A stretch of 64,000 nt of DNA from Azorinus chamasolen (GCA_963576725.1 OY755246.1:69659371-69723370); one strand, 5' to 3'. Shown: positions 42,850 through 53,450, counted from the stretch's first letter. Made by a program: numbers and translations. The notes: a model not told the origin generated them from the sequence alone.

Positions 42850-43262
42850 TATGTCATAGTCTTGGTGTTGTCATTGTGCACAATGTCTGACATTATGTCA
42901 CAGTTTTGTCATGGTGGGCATTGTATTTTATATCATGTCAGTTTTGCCATTGTGGGCATTTTTCTGTGACATGTCACATTTTTATTGTTGTGCACAATGC
43001 CTTTATGTCACATGTTTGTCCTTGTGGGCATTGTCATTGAATTTATGTCAGTTTTGTCATGATGAGCATTATCTTTGACATTATGTCACAGTTTTGTCAT
43101 TGTTGGCATTGTCTTTGACATTATGTCACAGTTTTGTCATGATGAGCATTATCTTTGACATTATGTCACAGTTTTGTCATGATGAGCATTATCTTTGACA
43201 TTATGTCACAGTTTTGTCATTGTGGGCATTGTCTTTGACATTTTGTCATAGTTTTGACATCC
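42850..43262 (+). repeat. 42-bp tandem repeat, about ten units
   Basis: Units of TGACATTATGTCACAGTTTT then GTCATTGTGGGCATTGTCTT; early units are diverged, later ones near-identical. Confidence 0.9.
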
Positions 43263-43462
43263 GTAAATCCTTCTTTATCAAACCTTCACAACAGCTACAA
43301 TTCTATACGGGATTATTACCCTATCATGCATATTTAGAGATTTGTGGCTCTTTGCATTATTGAATTTCATTGAAAGAGACAAGAATTGACATCCACATGC
43401 TGTGGTCTTGTTTCTTTCGTAGTACATGTACATGTAATTGATAATTCAGATTGGTTGCTGTT

Positions 43463-43697
43463 TTAACCCATTATCTCATAGGCTATTTTCAGATACAGCC
43501 TCTTTGAATTAATCTACCGAAAAAGCATTAATTAGAGAAAAAGGAAATATTTTAGAATTTTGTAGTTTAAAACCATTGTGATAAATAGAGCATTAAATTT
43601 TGCTCCTATAGGAGCAAATGCTGTATTTATCACAATGGTTTCACAAAATGACTTTTACAGAGTCGTCAAATGTCATCAATATGAGGGAATGGGTTAA
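43463..43697. mobile_element. MITE family A copy
   Basis: Full length; hairpin apex TTTTGCTCCTATAGGAGCAA; ends GAGGGAATGGGTTAA. Confidence 0.87.
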
Positions 43698-43724
43698 TAG
43701 CTATGAAGGAAGTTACAAGATAAA

Positions 43725-43897
43725 TTCTTACCATGACACCACCTGTACAATCAGATCTGTATTATTTTAAAAGCAACCAGAGTAGACCCTTATCAGATGG
43801 CTTCTATAGGAGCCGTACGATCTTGGTCTACTCTTTTTGAAAAGCTATTCAGACTTAAAAGGCGTATCAGTCACTATCTATGGAATGAGGGGTAAGG
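43725..43897. mobile_element. MITE family C, left half missing
   Basis: ACAATCAGATCTGTATTATT ... AGTAGACCCTTATCAGATGG hairpin ... ATGGAATGAGGGGTAA. Confidence 0.6.
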
Positions 43898-44215
43898 AAC
43901 TTTCGCCAATAGAAGTTATTATCCTGCTCAGGATCCAACTATTCCACACTTTGTTTCTTGAAAAATATGGATGACAAACATGCTAAAAGTGTTGAAACAG
44001 ACCACTTTCTATGTAGACAAGCATTACTTAGTGTGTTATCAACCCAGAATCCCCAACACCTATCCCCAGTGTTAATCATAGTTTCTCATTAATAACTGTT
44101 AGTGACTCAAATATCACATAAAGTGTATAAATTGATTAAATTCTGTTAACAACTTCTACATGAAGAAAAAATCTGAAAATAAATTTGGTAGATATACGAA
44201 CCAGTATACTGAAAT
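43898..44215. other. Intronic sequence, nothing recognised
   Basis: AT-rich, with no repeat family or coding signal seen. Confidence 0.5.
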
Positions 44216-44217
44216 CA

Positions 44218-44290
44218 TCATTTCTCGACCAAACCCATTAATGGGATTATTCTAAAGAGTGGTTACAATATAGGGTTTGGTGGAGAAATC
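44218..44290. repeat. Foldback family F, centre deleted
   Basis: CATTTCTCGACCAAACCCAT | ATTATTCTAAAGAGTGGTTA ... TTTGGTGGAGAAAT; most of the left arm is lost. Confidence 0.75.
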
Positions 44291-44402
44291 GAGGAGCTAT
44301 TCTTGAAAATGTTTAAATTTACCCATCTTTTACCTCTGTAAATATTGTTTGAAATATAGAAGAAGTAACATGTAACTTGACTTTTTAAAATTTTACTTGT
44401 AG

Positions 44403-44494
44403 ATGGAGGAAGCCAGCCCTGCCAACAAGAAGCAGAGGAAAGGGGATCTTGCAAGACAGGGATCAATCCTTGGCAAATATTTCGATCCACCAGG
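44403..44494 (+). CDS. CRACR2A: CRACR2A-like exon, GSILGKY motif
   Basis: Acceptor TTTTACTTGTAG, donor CCAGG|GTAGGT, phases 0 and 2. It encodes MEEASPANKKQRKGDLARQ followed by GSILGKYFDPPG. The basic stretch plus (G/S)S(V/I)(I/L)GKY.D..G corresponds to the conserved short motif after the coiled coil of CRACR2A. The methionine that opens the exon is internal, because it joins to exon 8 in phase 0, although a downstream start there cannot be ruled out. Confidence 0.78.
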
Positions 44495-44544
44495 GTAGGT
44501 AACTCTGCATGTCATCAGGAGACAGGTACTCTGTGTATGGTTTT

Positions 44545-44775
44545 AGCCCTGTCCCTAATGAACATTTATGCATGAATTGATCACTTCATGAATATTCACT
44601 GATATATTATAAACTTTCAAGAGAGTTTTTAGTTTGAACAAAAACTACTACATCACATCTATATATTTGCATTAGCAAACAGAGTAGACCATGATCAGAC
44701 AGTTCCTACAGGAGCTGTCTGATCTGGGTCTATGCTGTCTGCAAATGTGTTAAAATGTATTCTTACATTTAACGT
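44545..44775. mobile_element. MITE family C copy, borders decayed
   Basis: TTAGCCCTGTCCCTAATGAA ... GTAGACCATGATCAGACAGT | TCCTACAGGA | inverse ... TTCTTACATTTAA. Confidence 0.65.
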
Positions 44776-45383
44776 GGTGTTGTAGTTTCGATTAACCATG
44801 TAATAACAAGGCAATTCTCGTGCCCACGTGCTGTTGTTGACCGGTTTTAGTTATACCTTTGCGGGGCATAACATAAACAAATGGTAGCAATCATATGACC
44901 AAAAACTATGTCAATTTGTGTACTATGTGATACGTCATCAATGACGTATCATAGACTGTTTTTGACTTTGTTCTGTTATATAGCTGAAGATAAGCAAATG
45001 ATGTGCATATTGTAGAGGCATTGGAGCATTAATTAGTAGTAGATATATCCTTGGTAAGGCTGGCTGTACAATGGAGCCGAAGACAAAAGTTCATTATAAA
45101 CACTTTTATTGGGGTTCAGTTCAATCTTACACGTACTGGTATGTGAAAACCTTGATATGTGCAGGCTGTTGTGTACATTGGTGGGACCACAGGTCCTGTC
45201 CTGTAAATACAATGTACAACCAATGGTAGAAGAATACCAACAACCTCATTGAATATACTGATTCGGGTCTAAATATTCCTGTCAAATAAAACAAGCATTA
45301 AAAGGTATTTCCTCAAGGGTCTGATTAAGGATTTAAACATAGAAATATAATGTGGCGATGTAAGAATAGCGATAATAAACGTT

Positions 45384-45497
45384 TTTTCGGGCAATAACAT
45401 CTGCAGTGTCCCTTGGGACCGTTGTTGCAGTCTCCATCGGGATTGGGACAACAACGATTCCGTTGGACACTGCTGATGTTATTGCCTGAAAAAACAT
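45384..45497. repeat. Foldback of about 110 bp
   Basis: Arms TTTTTTCGGGCAATAACATC ... GGGACCGTTGTTGC and inverse GGACAACAACGATTCCGTTG ... TTATTGCCTGAAAAAA, about 90% matched; 20-bp loop AGTCTCCATCGGGATTG. Confidence 0.85.
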
Positions 45498-45633
45498 GTA
45501 TTAACCCTCTATTATGAGGGAAAGGGCTTGGGAAAATGGAATAAAATCCACTTTTATACTGTAAAGTAGACAGCAATTGCCTAGTGGTTTAAAAACATTC
45601 TACTGTTAATGACTCTCTGATGTGTAGCATGAT

Positions 45634-45802
45634 TATCTATTTTTAGACCCAACTTCTTTGAATAAATCTATTGACAAGGAGCATTTACTTCAATAAAGGA
45701 ACATTTTTAGAATAGAGTCATTTTGAAACCATTATCACAATGGCTTCTAAAAGTGACTTTTACAGAGGGGTTAAAAAGCAAAAATATGTGGGAATGGGTT
45801 AA
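45634..45802. mobile_element. MITE family A, hairpin deleted
   Basis: CTATTTTTAGACCCAACTTC ... AAACCATTATCACAATGGCT ... GTGGGAATGGGTTAA; shares its TTAA with the L copy. Confidence 0.75.
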
Positions 45803-46013
45803 CCCTTTCGCTGGCAATGACGGATCTGTGATTACCTATGCAAACAGTTTGGATCCAGATGAGACGCAGAGTAACTCAGCGTCTCATCAGGATCCAAACT
45901 GTTTGTTACTGTTACTATGTTTTTGAAACAAAAATGAAGAAAATCAAAAGAATGAAAATTTGTAGCAGACGACAAAGTTAGCAGACGACAGAGTTTGGCA
46001 GCGAATGGATTAA
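45799..46013. mobile_element. MITE family L copy
   Basis: Family reference. TTAACCCTTTCGCTGGCAAT ... AACAGTTTGGATCCAGATGA | GACGCAGAGTAACTCAGCGTC | inverse ... GCAGCGAATGGATTAA. It sits 74 bp before exon 10. Confidence 0.85.
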
Positions 46014-46081
46014 TGTGTGACAAATTATATAGGTTAATGTGTGACAAATTATACAGGTTAATGTGTGACAAACTTTTTTAT
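46010..46081 (+). repeat. 24-bp tandem repeat before exon 10 acceptor
   Basis: Three units starting TTAATGTGTGACAAA at 46010, 46034 and 46058. The first unit begins at the closing TTAA of MITE L1, and the third merges into the polypyrimidine tract of exon 10. It duplicates the flank of a MITE insertion. Confidence 0.8.
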
Positions 46082-46086
46082 TTCAG

Positions 46087-46437
46087 AGTTTCAAAACATT
46101 CTCAGAAGCAAACCTCCATCTCAGAAGATGTAGAACTACAGGAAGAGACAGAGACAGGGGTGGGGGCAGGGGCGGGGACAGGGGCAGGGGTGGGGGCTGG
46201 GGCAGGGTTTCAGGGCAACATGGAAAATGATGTGGACCTTATGGACATTGATGATGACATTGAATGTGATGATGATGTGTATTTAAATGGACAATCCCCT
46301 TCTTTTATTCACCCAGACATATCATCTTTGAACAGTAGTTTGTTGAATAGTTCGCCAATTATCCGATACCGGTCAGACTCCGAGGGAGAAGCATCTGATA
46401 CAGATATGATTGATGGACACAGTAGAAAGATAAAAAG
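46087..46437 (+). CDS. CRACR2A: CRACR2A-like exon, acidic low-complexity linker
   Basis: Acceptor TTTTTTATTTCAG, donor AAAAAG|GTAAAC, with phase 2 on both sides. About 117 codons. The product starts VSKHSQKQTSISEDVELQE, then has a glycine/alanine run (VGAGAGTGAGVGAGAG; DNA GGGGCAGGGG-type repeats, roughly 46156-46208), then an acidic stretch DVDLMDIDDDIECDDDVY, and ends serine-rich. It fits the divergent, probably disordered linker that precedes the Rab domain in long CRACR2A forms. The body is clearly open and the junction phases fit; sequence-level homology is not visible. Confidence 0.68.
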
Positions 46438-46544
46438 GTAAACTCATTTAAACTCAAACCTGTTTGTAAAAAGGTGTATTTAGGGGTAGATACTAATGAG
46501 ATTAATTTGTGTATTGAGATTATAAAATAAGAAAATTTAATGTC

Positions 46545-46660
46545 ATGTCAAGCAGTAAAGAATCATATCTATAAAATATAAACGAAAGAGCTGACCTTGG
46601 TCAGATTGTTCCTAAAGGAGCTGTCTGATCTGGGGCTTTTGTGTTTGTAAATGCATAAAA
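46545..46660. mobile_element. MITE hairpin remnant
   Basis: GAAAGAGCTGACCTTGGTCA / GATCTGGGGCTTTTGTGTTTG; borders lost. Confidence 0.5.
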
Positions 46661-47084
46661 AGTCAGGGTTATTCGGTAAACAATCAATATATTTCAGTCG
46701 ACTGTTAGAAGAAGAATTTCTATCCATCTACGGTATCTGTTTCTTACTGTTTCTATGTTTCTTACTGTTTCTCCCATCTCTTCTGATATTTTATTTGCCC
46801 TTTTTACAACAATCTTCCAGTAATTGCAGCTACGATAAATCTTAGCTAAGATTTTGCAAGCTTATCTATCATAATCTAATGTATATGAACAGCAGCTTCA
46901 GATGAGAGGCTTATGAAGCTTTGCAAGTTATAAAACAGTAGATCCTCTTCAGATTGAACACTTTGTGAATAGAAACTGGAATTGTTTAGATACAAGTTGC
47001 TGGTTAATGCAGGGAACAACAATGCAGATAGCTCCTGACACTTTCTGTATTATTTTCATCCTGCATTAAGACATCATCTTCATA

Positions 47085-47300
47085 CAAATGCTTCTTGACA
47101 CTTTTACAAACAGAGAAGGCCTAGATCAGATGGCTCCTTTTGGAGCTGTCTGATCAGTCTGCTCTGTTTGCTTATAAAATTATTATTGATTTGGCTCTGC
47201 AGTTTCTACCAATTTCAAACATTAATGTGTATAAATTTCATTATAAAAATTCAGCTAATGAATATTCATGATGTAATCATTCTTTCATGAATATTCATGA
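47085..47300. mobile_element. MITE family C, reverse partial
   Basis: TACAAACAGAGAAGGCCTAG hairpin / inverse, then TAATGAATATTCATGATGTA and TTCATGAATATTCATGAGGG. Confidence 0.6.
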
Positions 47301-47419
47301 GGGTAAGTGTTCAAGAACAATAATCAGCAGCTTTAATAGAGAGGTTCTACTGTTGACTTCTACCAACTTACATGTATGAGAGACACAGTCTGGTCATTGT
47401 CTGCACTCTACAGTCAGGT

Positions 47420-47455
47420 TTAACCCTTCGCTTGCTGAATTTTAAAATACATTCT
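47420..47455. mobile_element. MITE family D, left piece of split copy
   Basis: TTAACCCTTCGCTTGCTGAA then TTTTAAAATACATT; the rest of this copy is at 49846-50060. Confidence 0.85.
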
Positions 47456-49249
47456 AATGCAACATTTTTGTAACACGCATTCTGATTGGTCCACATGACA
47501 AAATTTGAAGCATATAAACCACCGATATACTGTCGGAAAAATGAATATACTGTCGGAAACCGAATCACTAGAAAATTTACTACGAAATATTCATACGCGC
47601 ATTCGTAGTAAAATTGAATGAATGGGTCTGAATGAACGAAGACACTGGCTGAATGAAATGTCAAATGTTTTCAATTTGCTTGGTTTTTTCAACACACTTT
47701 ATGATTGTAGTCAATGTGAGTCTGGCGATTCCACTCAAATATCTATCGCAAAGTCCCACAAGTTGATTCTGAGTCCATTTATTTCACATGTTGATCTAAT
47801 TCACTGTCCTTGAACAAACGTACGTTTCTCTTCCTCTATTCAGTTTGAGGTGTATGTGGCGCCTGCACCCTGTAAATATAAGATTTGAGGTATATAACCA
47901 TGTAACTGTGATATTTATATCCATGCTGAAACTATTTAAGAAGGACCTGACAACACTTAAACATTACCAACGGCAACCGATCACAAACAATGATCTGAAA
48001 ACACTAAACAACTCAGGTTTCCTCTCTGCCATAAATCACAAATCTTTCCAAAGAAAATTGGTTTGACATAACGTTGAATTTCGCTAAGATCTCTGACAAA
48101 AGTACAATTTATGAGTCATGCAGGAAACATGTCCTGTAAATCTCTGAAAACATACCTGATAAAGCTGCACCCGTGATCGAACCATTTCATTCAGTAACCC
48201 AAACGTTCAGTCGATTATGAAGAATCATATACACATCCAGGCATGTTGGTGAGCGTGTGCTGAACGAAATGATGAAAACAATTTCTGCTGAGGCTTGTTT
48301 CGTCAAAAGTTTTAAAACACAAATCACTGTGTCCGAGAGACCGCAATCATGCACTGGCTGTTGGCCTATGCTGGTGCCAAAACCAGGGAAATAATGAAAA
48401 AGTCCGGTCATCAGAATGAAGCCAGTGTCCGAAGCTATAATGCCGACTCGTCCGACAATCAGAAGCGGCAGTATTCTTCAATTCTTCAAGGACAGTCCCA
48501 TAATGAGAATTCGCCCCACCCACTCTAGACCACTCGAGGGCTCTTTGCAAATTCCAAACATGCCTGTAGATTGTCGCTCCTGATAATTTCCAATTGCACG
48601 TCCCCTTGGCCTATCATCATTCTCCTTAAATACACCAATCAGCCAAAGTATCTTGAATATGCAACCAGTTCCACATTGCAAACAATTTAGAAATAAATAA
48701 TTCCTTTGTCCATGTGCACAATTAATATTGTGGAATTTCGAGCAATGTCGAGGTCAAATTTGATTCATTATTACCAGTCAGAGTAAATCCTTGGAATTTG
48801 ATTGGTCAGTTTGCCAAAAACTGCCGCGGTGTACAGTACCGTATTCAGCGGCTTCCACGGAGAATACAGAATTATTCAAATTTGACGCGTGACGTCATGG
48901 GTTTTGTTTTTATTTTTAGCGTCAATTCGAAATTTCATATCGTCCTTACTCCAATAATTCTGGATGGATTACGACCAAATAATCGATAATAAACGTAAAA
49001 AACTGTACCTCATACGTTCCTCATTTTAACACTATCAACTTATCAGTACAACGTGTTAACGTTAATGTTTACAAGTGAAGTTTCAATAATTCCTCTTCGA
49101 AATTGCTCTGAGACGACGTCATATTTGCTCTGTGATGACGTCATGTTTTCTTTGTCATGTCGTCATACAATTAGAGATCTAATGTCAGCAAAATAAGAGT
49201 TGTTCGTTTCTTAATTAGGTAAATCGGATCTCTGACTGGTAATAAATTC

Positions 49250-49387
49250 GTTACACGGTAATTTGGCAGGGTGTACGGGCTGGTATGACCGGGTTAGACC
49301 ACGTATTTCCTTCGGCTAACGCCTCAGGAAATACGGGATCTAACCCGGTTATACCAGCCCGTACACCCTGCCAAATAACCATGTAAC
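49250..49387. repeat. Foldback X2 with GCTAACGC apex
   Basis: The arms GTTACACGGTAATTTGGCAG ... ACGTATTTCC and the inverse differ at only a handful of positions over about 62 bp. The apex is TTCGGCTAACGCCTCA, with GCTAACGC at 49315-49322. Confidence 0.9.
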
Positions 49388-49662
49388 TAATATTATTCGT
49401 AGTTTTGAAAGTGACCTACCGTCAGAAATTCAAAGGACCATGGCTTAACGTTTTTTTTTTGTGAAAATCAAAGTATCGAGTGAAAACACCAGTTCTTGGT
49501 ATATTAAATATAAGCACAATTGCTAGGTTCCGGGAGAACTATTTTCTATATGCGTAATTCGGAGATATGCGGTGTTTCATGACGTCATGTTATGACGACA
49601 GAGAGAAAATATCAAAGGACTTAAAGTATTGTTTGTGTTTTACCATCTGGATCTATGGTTTC

Positions 49663-49843
49663 ATTAGAATAGGGATAACCGTTGCGTATTTGAAGATTTG
49701 CAGCAGTATATCGGTGGTTTATATGTCGCAAATAATCGTTTTACATGCTCCGCTAACGCGTCGCATGTAAAACTAAATTTGCGACATATAAACCACCGAT
49801 ATACTGCTGCAAATCTTCAAATACGCAACAGTTATCCCCTAAT
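49663..49843. repeat. Foldback X3 with GCTAACGC apex
   Basis: The arms ATTAGAATAGGGATAACCGT ... TATATGTCGCAAAT and inverse run about 80 bp and are near-identical. The apex is ATGCTCCGCTAACGCGTCGCAT, described as ATGC.(C)GCTAACGC(G)..GCAT, with GCTAACGC at 49752-49759. Confidence 0.9.
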
Positions 49844-49845
49844 TT

Positions 49846-50060
49846 ATCCTTCTTTACCCATGCCCTGTTGTATAATTACATATATCTTCACTGTGTACAA
49901 GTATTTCGCTGTGCAATCACTGCTGTGGAGTGCACTGGTTGCACATTCAACTTGTAAATAGTGCAGACCCTGATGAGACAGCTCCTGCAGGAGCTGTCTC
50001 ATCTGGGTCGTCACTATTTACAGGTAGGTATATTGACGCGAATAGCAAGAGAAGGGTTAA
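49846..50060. mobile_element. MITE family D, right piece of split copy
   Basis: TCCTTCTTTACCCATGCCCT ... AGCAAGAGAAGGGTTAA; completes the piece at 47420-47455. Confidence 0.88.
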
Positions 50061-50117
50061 TAATTAACTATTTGAATGCTGACTTTTCATAACAGAAATG
50101 CTCATTGGTGTTTTACT

Positions 50118-50368
50118 TTAACCCTTTACTCCATAGATAAGCCTTTTAATGCCCTTGCAAACAGAGAAGACCCAGATCAGACAGCTCCTGAAGGAGTCAT
50201 CTGATCAAGGTCTGCTCTGTTTGATTATGGTATAATATACATGTATATCTGATTCTAAAAATATTATCAGGAATAAATTTTCCCATATTCATTAATAATT
50301 TTAAATCTGAAGTTAATTAATATTTATGCAGTTGTTATTTCTTATATTAGTATTTATGAAGTAAAGGT
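50118..50368. mobile_element. MITE family C copy, reverse
   Basis: TTAACCCTTTACTCCATAGA ... GAAGACCCAGATCAGACAGC | inverse ... TTATGAAGTAAAGG; right border lost. Confidence 0.78.
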
Positions 50369-50385
50369 GAAGAGTCCGTCAGTGC

Positions 50386-50614
50386 TTAACCCTCTCCTCC
50401 ATAAATACGCCTTTCTACGTCTCTGTAAAACTCACTATGTGAAACCATTGTGATAAATAGAGCATATGCTCCATAGGAGCAAATGCTGTATTTATCACAA
50501 TGGTTTCTAAACTACGCAATTCTAAACTTTTCCTTTTCTCTTGTAAATGCTCCTTTTCGGCAGATTTATCCAAACAGGTTGGGTCTAAAAATAGCCTATG
50601 AGGGAATGGGTTAA
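50386..50614. mobile_element. MITE family A copy, reverse
   Basis: TTAACCCTCTCCTCCATAAA ... GAGGGAATGGGTTAA. Confidence 0.88.
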
Positions 50615-50830
50615 GCTTATTACAGGAGTTTGAAGAAAAACAGTACAAAACCTGACCAGTGGGCTCATCTGGGCTCTGTTCTTGACCTGTATACTCATAT
50701 TTCAGCATTCAAAGTTTTGCAGAAATAGATAACTTTCAAACAGTGCAGGTCCAGATCCGACTGAGTGTCTCAGCACATAAATTATGTTGGTAGAGTCTAC
50801 ACTGATTGCAAATCTCATAAAGTATCTCCT

Positions 50831-51019
50831 TTAACCCTTTCTTCCATAAATACACATTTCTATGTCTCTTAATAACCACATTCTTGAAACCATTGTGATA
50901 AATATTTATCACAATGGTTTCAAACTGCAAAATTTTACTTTCCTCTAGTAAATGCTCCTTTTGGGTAGATTCATTCAAAGAGGTTGGGTCTAAAACTAGC
51001 CTATGGAGGAAAGGGTTAA
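50831..51019. mobile_element. MITE family A, reverse, short hairpin
   Basis: TTAACCCTTTCTTCCATAAA ... the apex is reduced to ATTGTGATAAATATTTATCACAAT; ends GGAGGAAAGGGTTAA. Confidence 0.87.
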
Positions 51020-51315
51020 TAAGTATTATGGAACAGCTACAAGTCATACCCAACAAAATTTGCTGCATCCACACTAATCATGCTGTAAATAATGATTAAA
51101 GTATATGATTCACTGCAAATCTAATGCAGTAATGCTTAAAGCTAATCACAGATAACAAATTATGAAAATTACGCAGGTATGCTTACAGCAAAGCTTGAAA
51201 AATCACAAATTTAAATGTAACAAGTTCCTGCTGCAATCAGCATTATAGCTGGATCTTGGATTCCAAGATTCTAACAGTAAAATTGAAGGATTGAAGTTTT
51301 AAGGACTCAGTTTTT

Positions 51316-51729
51316 ATGCCCCCATAGACGATAGTCGGGGGGCATATTGTTTTTGCCCTGTCTGTCTGTCTGTTTGTCTGTTTGTTTGTCAGCAACTTTA
51401 ACATTGGTCATAACTTTTGAGCCAGTATAGATAGAGACTTGATATTTGGCATACATATGTATCTCATGAAGCCGCACATTTTGAGGGGTGACGTGTCAAG
51501 GTCAAGGTCATCCTTCAAGGTCAGAGGTCAAATATATGGGTCAAATCGCCGACTTTAACATTGGCCATAACTTTTGGACCAGTAGAGATAGAGACTTGAT
51601 ATTTGGCATGCTTGTGTATCTCATGAGGCTGCACATTTTGAGGGGTGACATGTCAAGGTCAAGGTCAGAGGTCAAGGTCAGAGGTCAAATATATGAGGGG
51701 GCATAGTGTTTCACAAACACATCTTGTTA
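51316..51729 (+). mobile_element. Pearl-like element P6
   Basis: TATGCCCCCATAGACGATAG / TCGGGGGGCATA head, (GTCTGTCT)n, two units of roughly 135 bp (TTTAACATTGGTCATAACTT, GAGACTTGATATTTGGCATA, GTCAAGGTCAAGGTCATCC), end GGGGGCATAGTGTTTCACAA and CATCTTGTTAA. Confidence 0.78.
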
Positions 51730-51855
51730 ATATTAAATCTCAATATATGTATATGAATGTATATGTGCATTTGACATTCTGATGCATTTCTGTTAAGCTG
51801 TCAGAATATTCAAAGAAGAATGGCTTCTCTATAGAGTGCATTCAGTATGAAAGGC

Positions 51856-52073
51856 TTAACCCATTACCTCATAGGCTATTTTTAGATACAACCTCTTTGA
51901 ATATATCTACCGAAAAGGAGCATTAACTAGAGAAAAGGAAAATTTTAGAATTTCGTAGTTTGAAACCATTGTGATAAATAGAGCCTTTGCTCCTACAGGA
52001 GCAAAGGCTCTATTTATCACAATGGTTTCACAAAGCCACTTTTACAGTCTTCAAAAGTCATCAATATGAGGGA
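51856..52073. mobile_element. MITE family A copy
   Basis: TTAACCCATTACCTCATAGG ... hairpin with perfect arms ... ATATGAGGGA then cut off. Confidence 0.83.
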
Positions 52074-52137
52074 GAACTCTGATCTGGGTCTGCATTGTTT
52101 GCAAATGAATGCTAATTGTTTTCCACATTCAAAGAGT

Positions 52138-52355
52138 TTAACCCATTACTTCATAGCCTATTTTAAGATCCAACCTCTGAATAAATCTGCTGAAAAGGAG
52201 CATTAAATAGAAAAAATAAAAAATTTAGACTTGTGTATTTTAGAAACCAATGTGATAAATAGAGCATTTAGAGCATTGCTCTATTTATCACAATGGTTTC
52301 AAACAGTGGTCTTTGCAGAGGCATCAAAAGGCGTCAATATGAGGGAATGGGTTAA
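52138..52355. mobile_element. MITE family A copy
   Basis: TTAACCCATTACTTCATAGC ... GAGGGAATGGGTTAA. Confidence 0.86.
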
Positions 52356-52562
52356 ACAGGTGGCAGGTTAAGTAATTGTCATCTATAACAATCTTCGTCT
52401 GTTTCCAGCTAATAAATATTCATGATGTCATTGTTTCTTACATGAATATTGAACAGGGAAAGGGTAAGCCATTAACCTGATGAATGTTAATAAAAGACTG
52501 TACCAATAATTGATATTATAGATACATGTACATGTATGTGTCTTCATCAGGTAAACGGATAT

Positions 52563-52720
52563 TTAACTCCTTACTCCATTAAATTAAAATACGCCTTTCT
52601 ATGCCTTTGCAAACAGAGTAGACCCTGGTCAGACGGCTCCTATAGGAGCCGAGCCGTCTGACCAGGGTCTGCTCTGTTTGCTTATAGTATAATATGAATA
52701 TTCATGGAGTAAAGTTTTAA
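52563..52720. mobile_element. MITE family C, reverse, short form
   Basis: TTAACTCCTTACTCCATTAA ... GAGTAGACCCTGGTCAGACG | inverse ... TGGAGTAAAGTTTTAA; the subterminal right half is deleted. Confidence 0.78.
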
Positions 52721-52920
52721 ACTTTTTCCTGCTATGTGCAAGTTTACATACATTTGCTAACACCTCTTTGACTCAGATAAGATACTGAGTATCTCTACAT
52801 TTCACCAGGATTCAAATTGTTAAACACTTTGTCAATAGTTTCCTGAAAACTAGACAGAAATCGGAGTAGTCAAAATTGCATCCGATCCAACTTTGAGTAG
52901 ATTTTATTTTTTGCAGCGGG

Positions 52921-53230
52921 ATAAGGGTTGCGTATCTGTTATACCCTAGTTGAGAACAATTATTGTTCTCTAGTAAGGGTTGAGTATCTGTTATATATAC
53001 CCTAGTTGAGAACAATTATTGTTCTCTAGTAAGAGTTGAGTATCTGTTATACCCTAGTTAAGAACAATTATTGTTCTCTAGTAAGGGTTGAGTATCTGTT
53101 ATACCCTAGTTGAGAACAATTGTTCTCTAGTAAGAGTTGAGTATCTGTTATACCCTAGTTGAGAACAATTGTTCTCTGGTAAGGGTGGATCATCATATAC
53201 CCTAGTTGAGAACAATTGTTCTCTAGTTAT
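52921..53230 (+). repeat. Tandem repeat of 45-58 bp, six units, with hairpin
   Basis: Each unit reads AAGGGTTGAGTATCTGTTAT then ACCCTAGTTGAGAACAAT(TAT)TGTTCTCTAGT; GAGAACAATTGTTCTC is a perfect hairpin. Units differ by a TAT and a TATA insertion. Confidence 0.92.
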
Positions 53231-53319
53231 AAATATCTTCATCAGTGGAATTGTTGTCTCTAACATATGTATTATGAAATATTTATTTACAGGTTTCAGA
53301 AAGTTAGTTTTTCTTACAA

Positions 53320-53450
53320 TAACCCTTTACTCCATAGATATGGTTTTTTACGCCTTGCGCAAACGGTGTAGACCCAGATCAAACAGCTCCTATAGTAGCT
53401 GTCTGTACGGGGTCTGCACTGTTCGTACTCGGGTTCTTTCAGATCTGAGT
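53320..53450. mobile_element. MITE family C, reverse partial
   Basis: AACCCTTTACTCCATAGATA ... GTAGACCCAGATCAAACAGC | inverse; stops after the hairpin. Confidence 0.6.

Larger units (their letters stand above)
47456..49845. mobile_element. 2.4-kb insertion of unknown type
   Basis: It separates the two parts of one family D MITE, so it is younger than that MITE. It lacks the MITE families that fill the rest of the window, is less AT-rich in places, and contains two GCTAACGC foldbacks, one of which forms its right boundary. CATATAAACCACCGATATAC occurs near its left end (47511) and in both arms of that foldback. Short open frames exist on both strands (for example 47622-48066 + and 48187-48681 -), but none resembles a known transposase or host gene. 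No clear terminal inverted repeat or target duplication was found. Confidence 0.6.

Noticed and set aside
47622..48681. Possible genes in the 2.4-kb insertion
   Set aside because: Frames are short (60-75 codons), overlap on both strands and show no known domain; kept only as part of the insertion.
52921..53230. CRISPR-like array
   Set aside because: The units are contiguous with no unique spacers, in a eukaryotic intron; an ordinary hairpin satellite.
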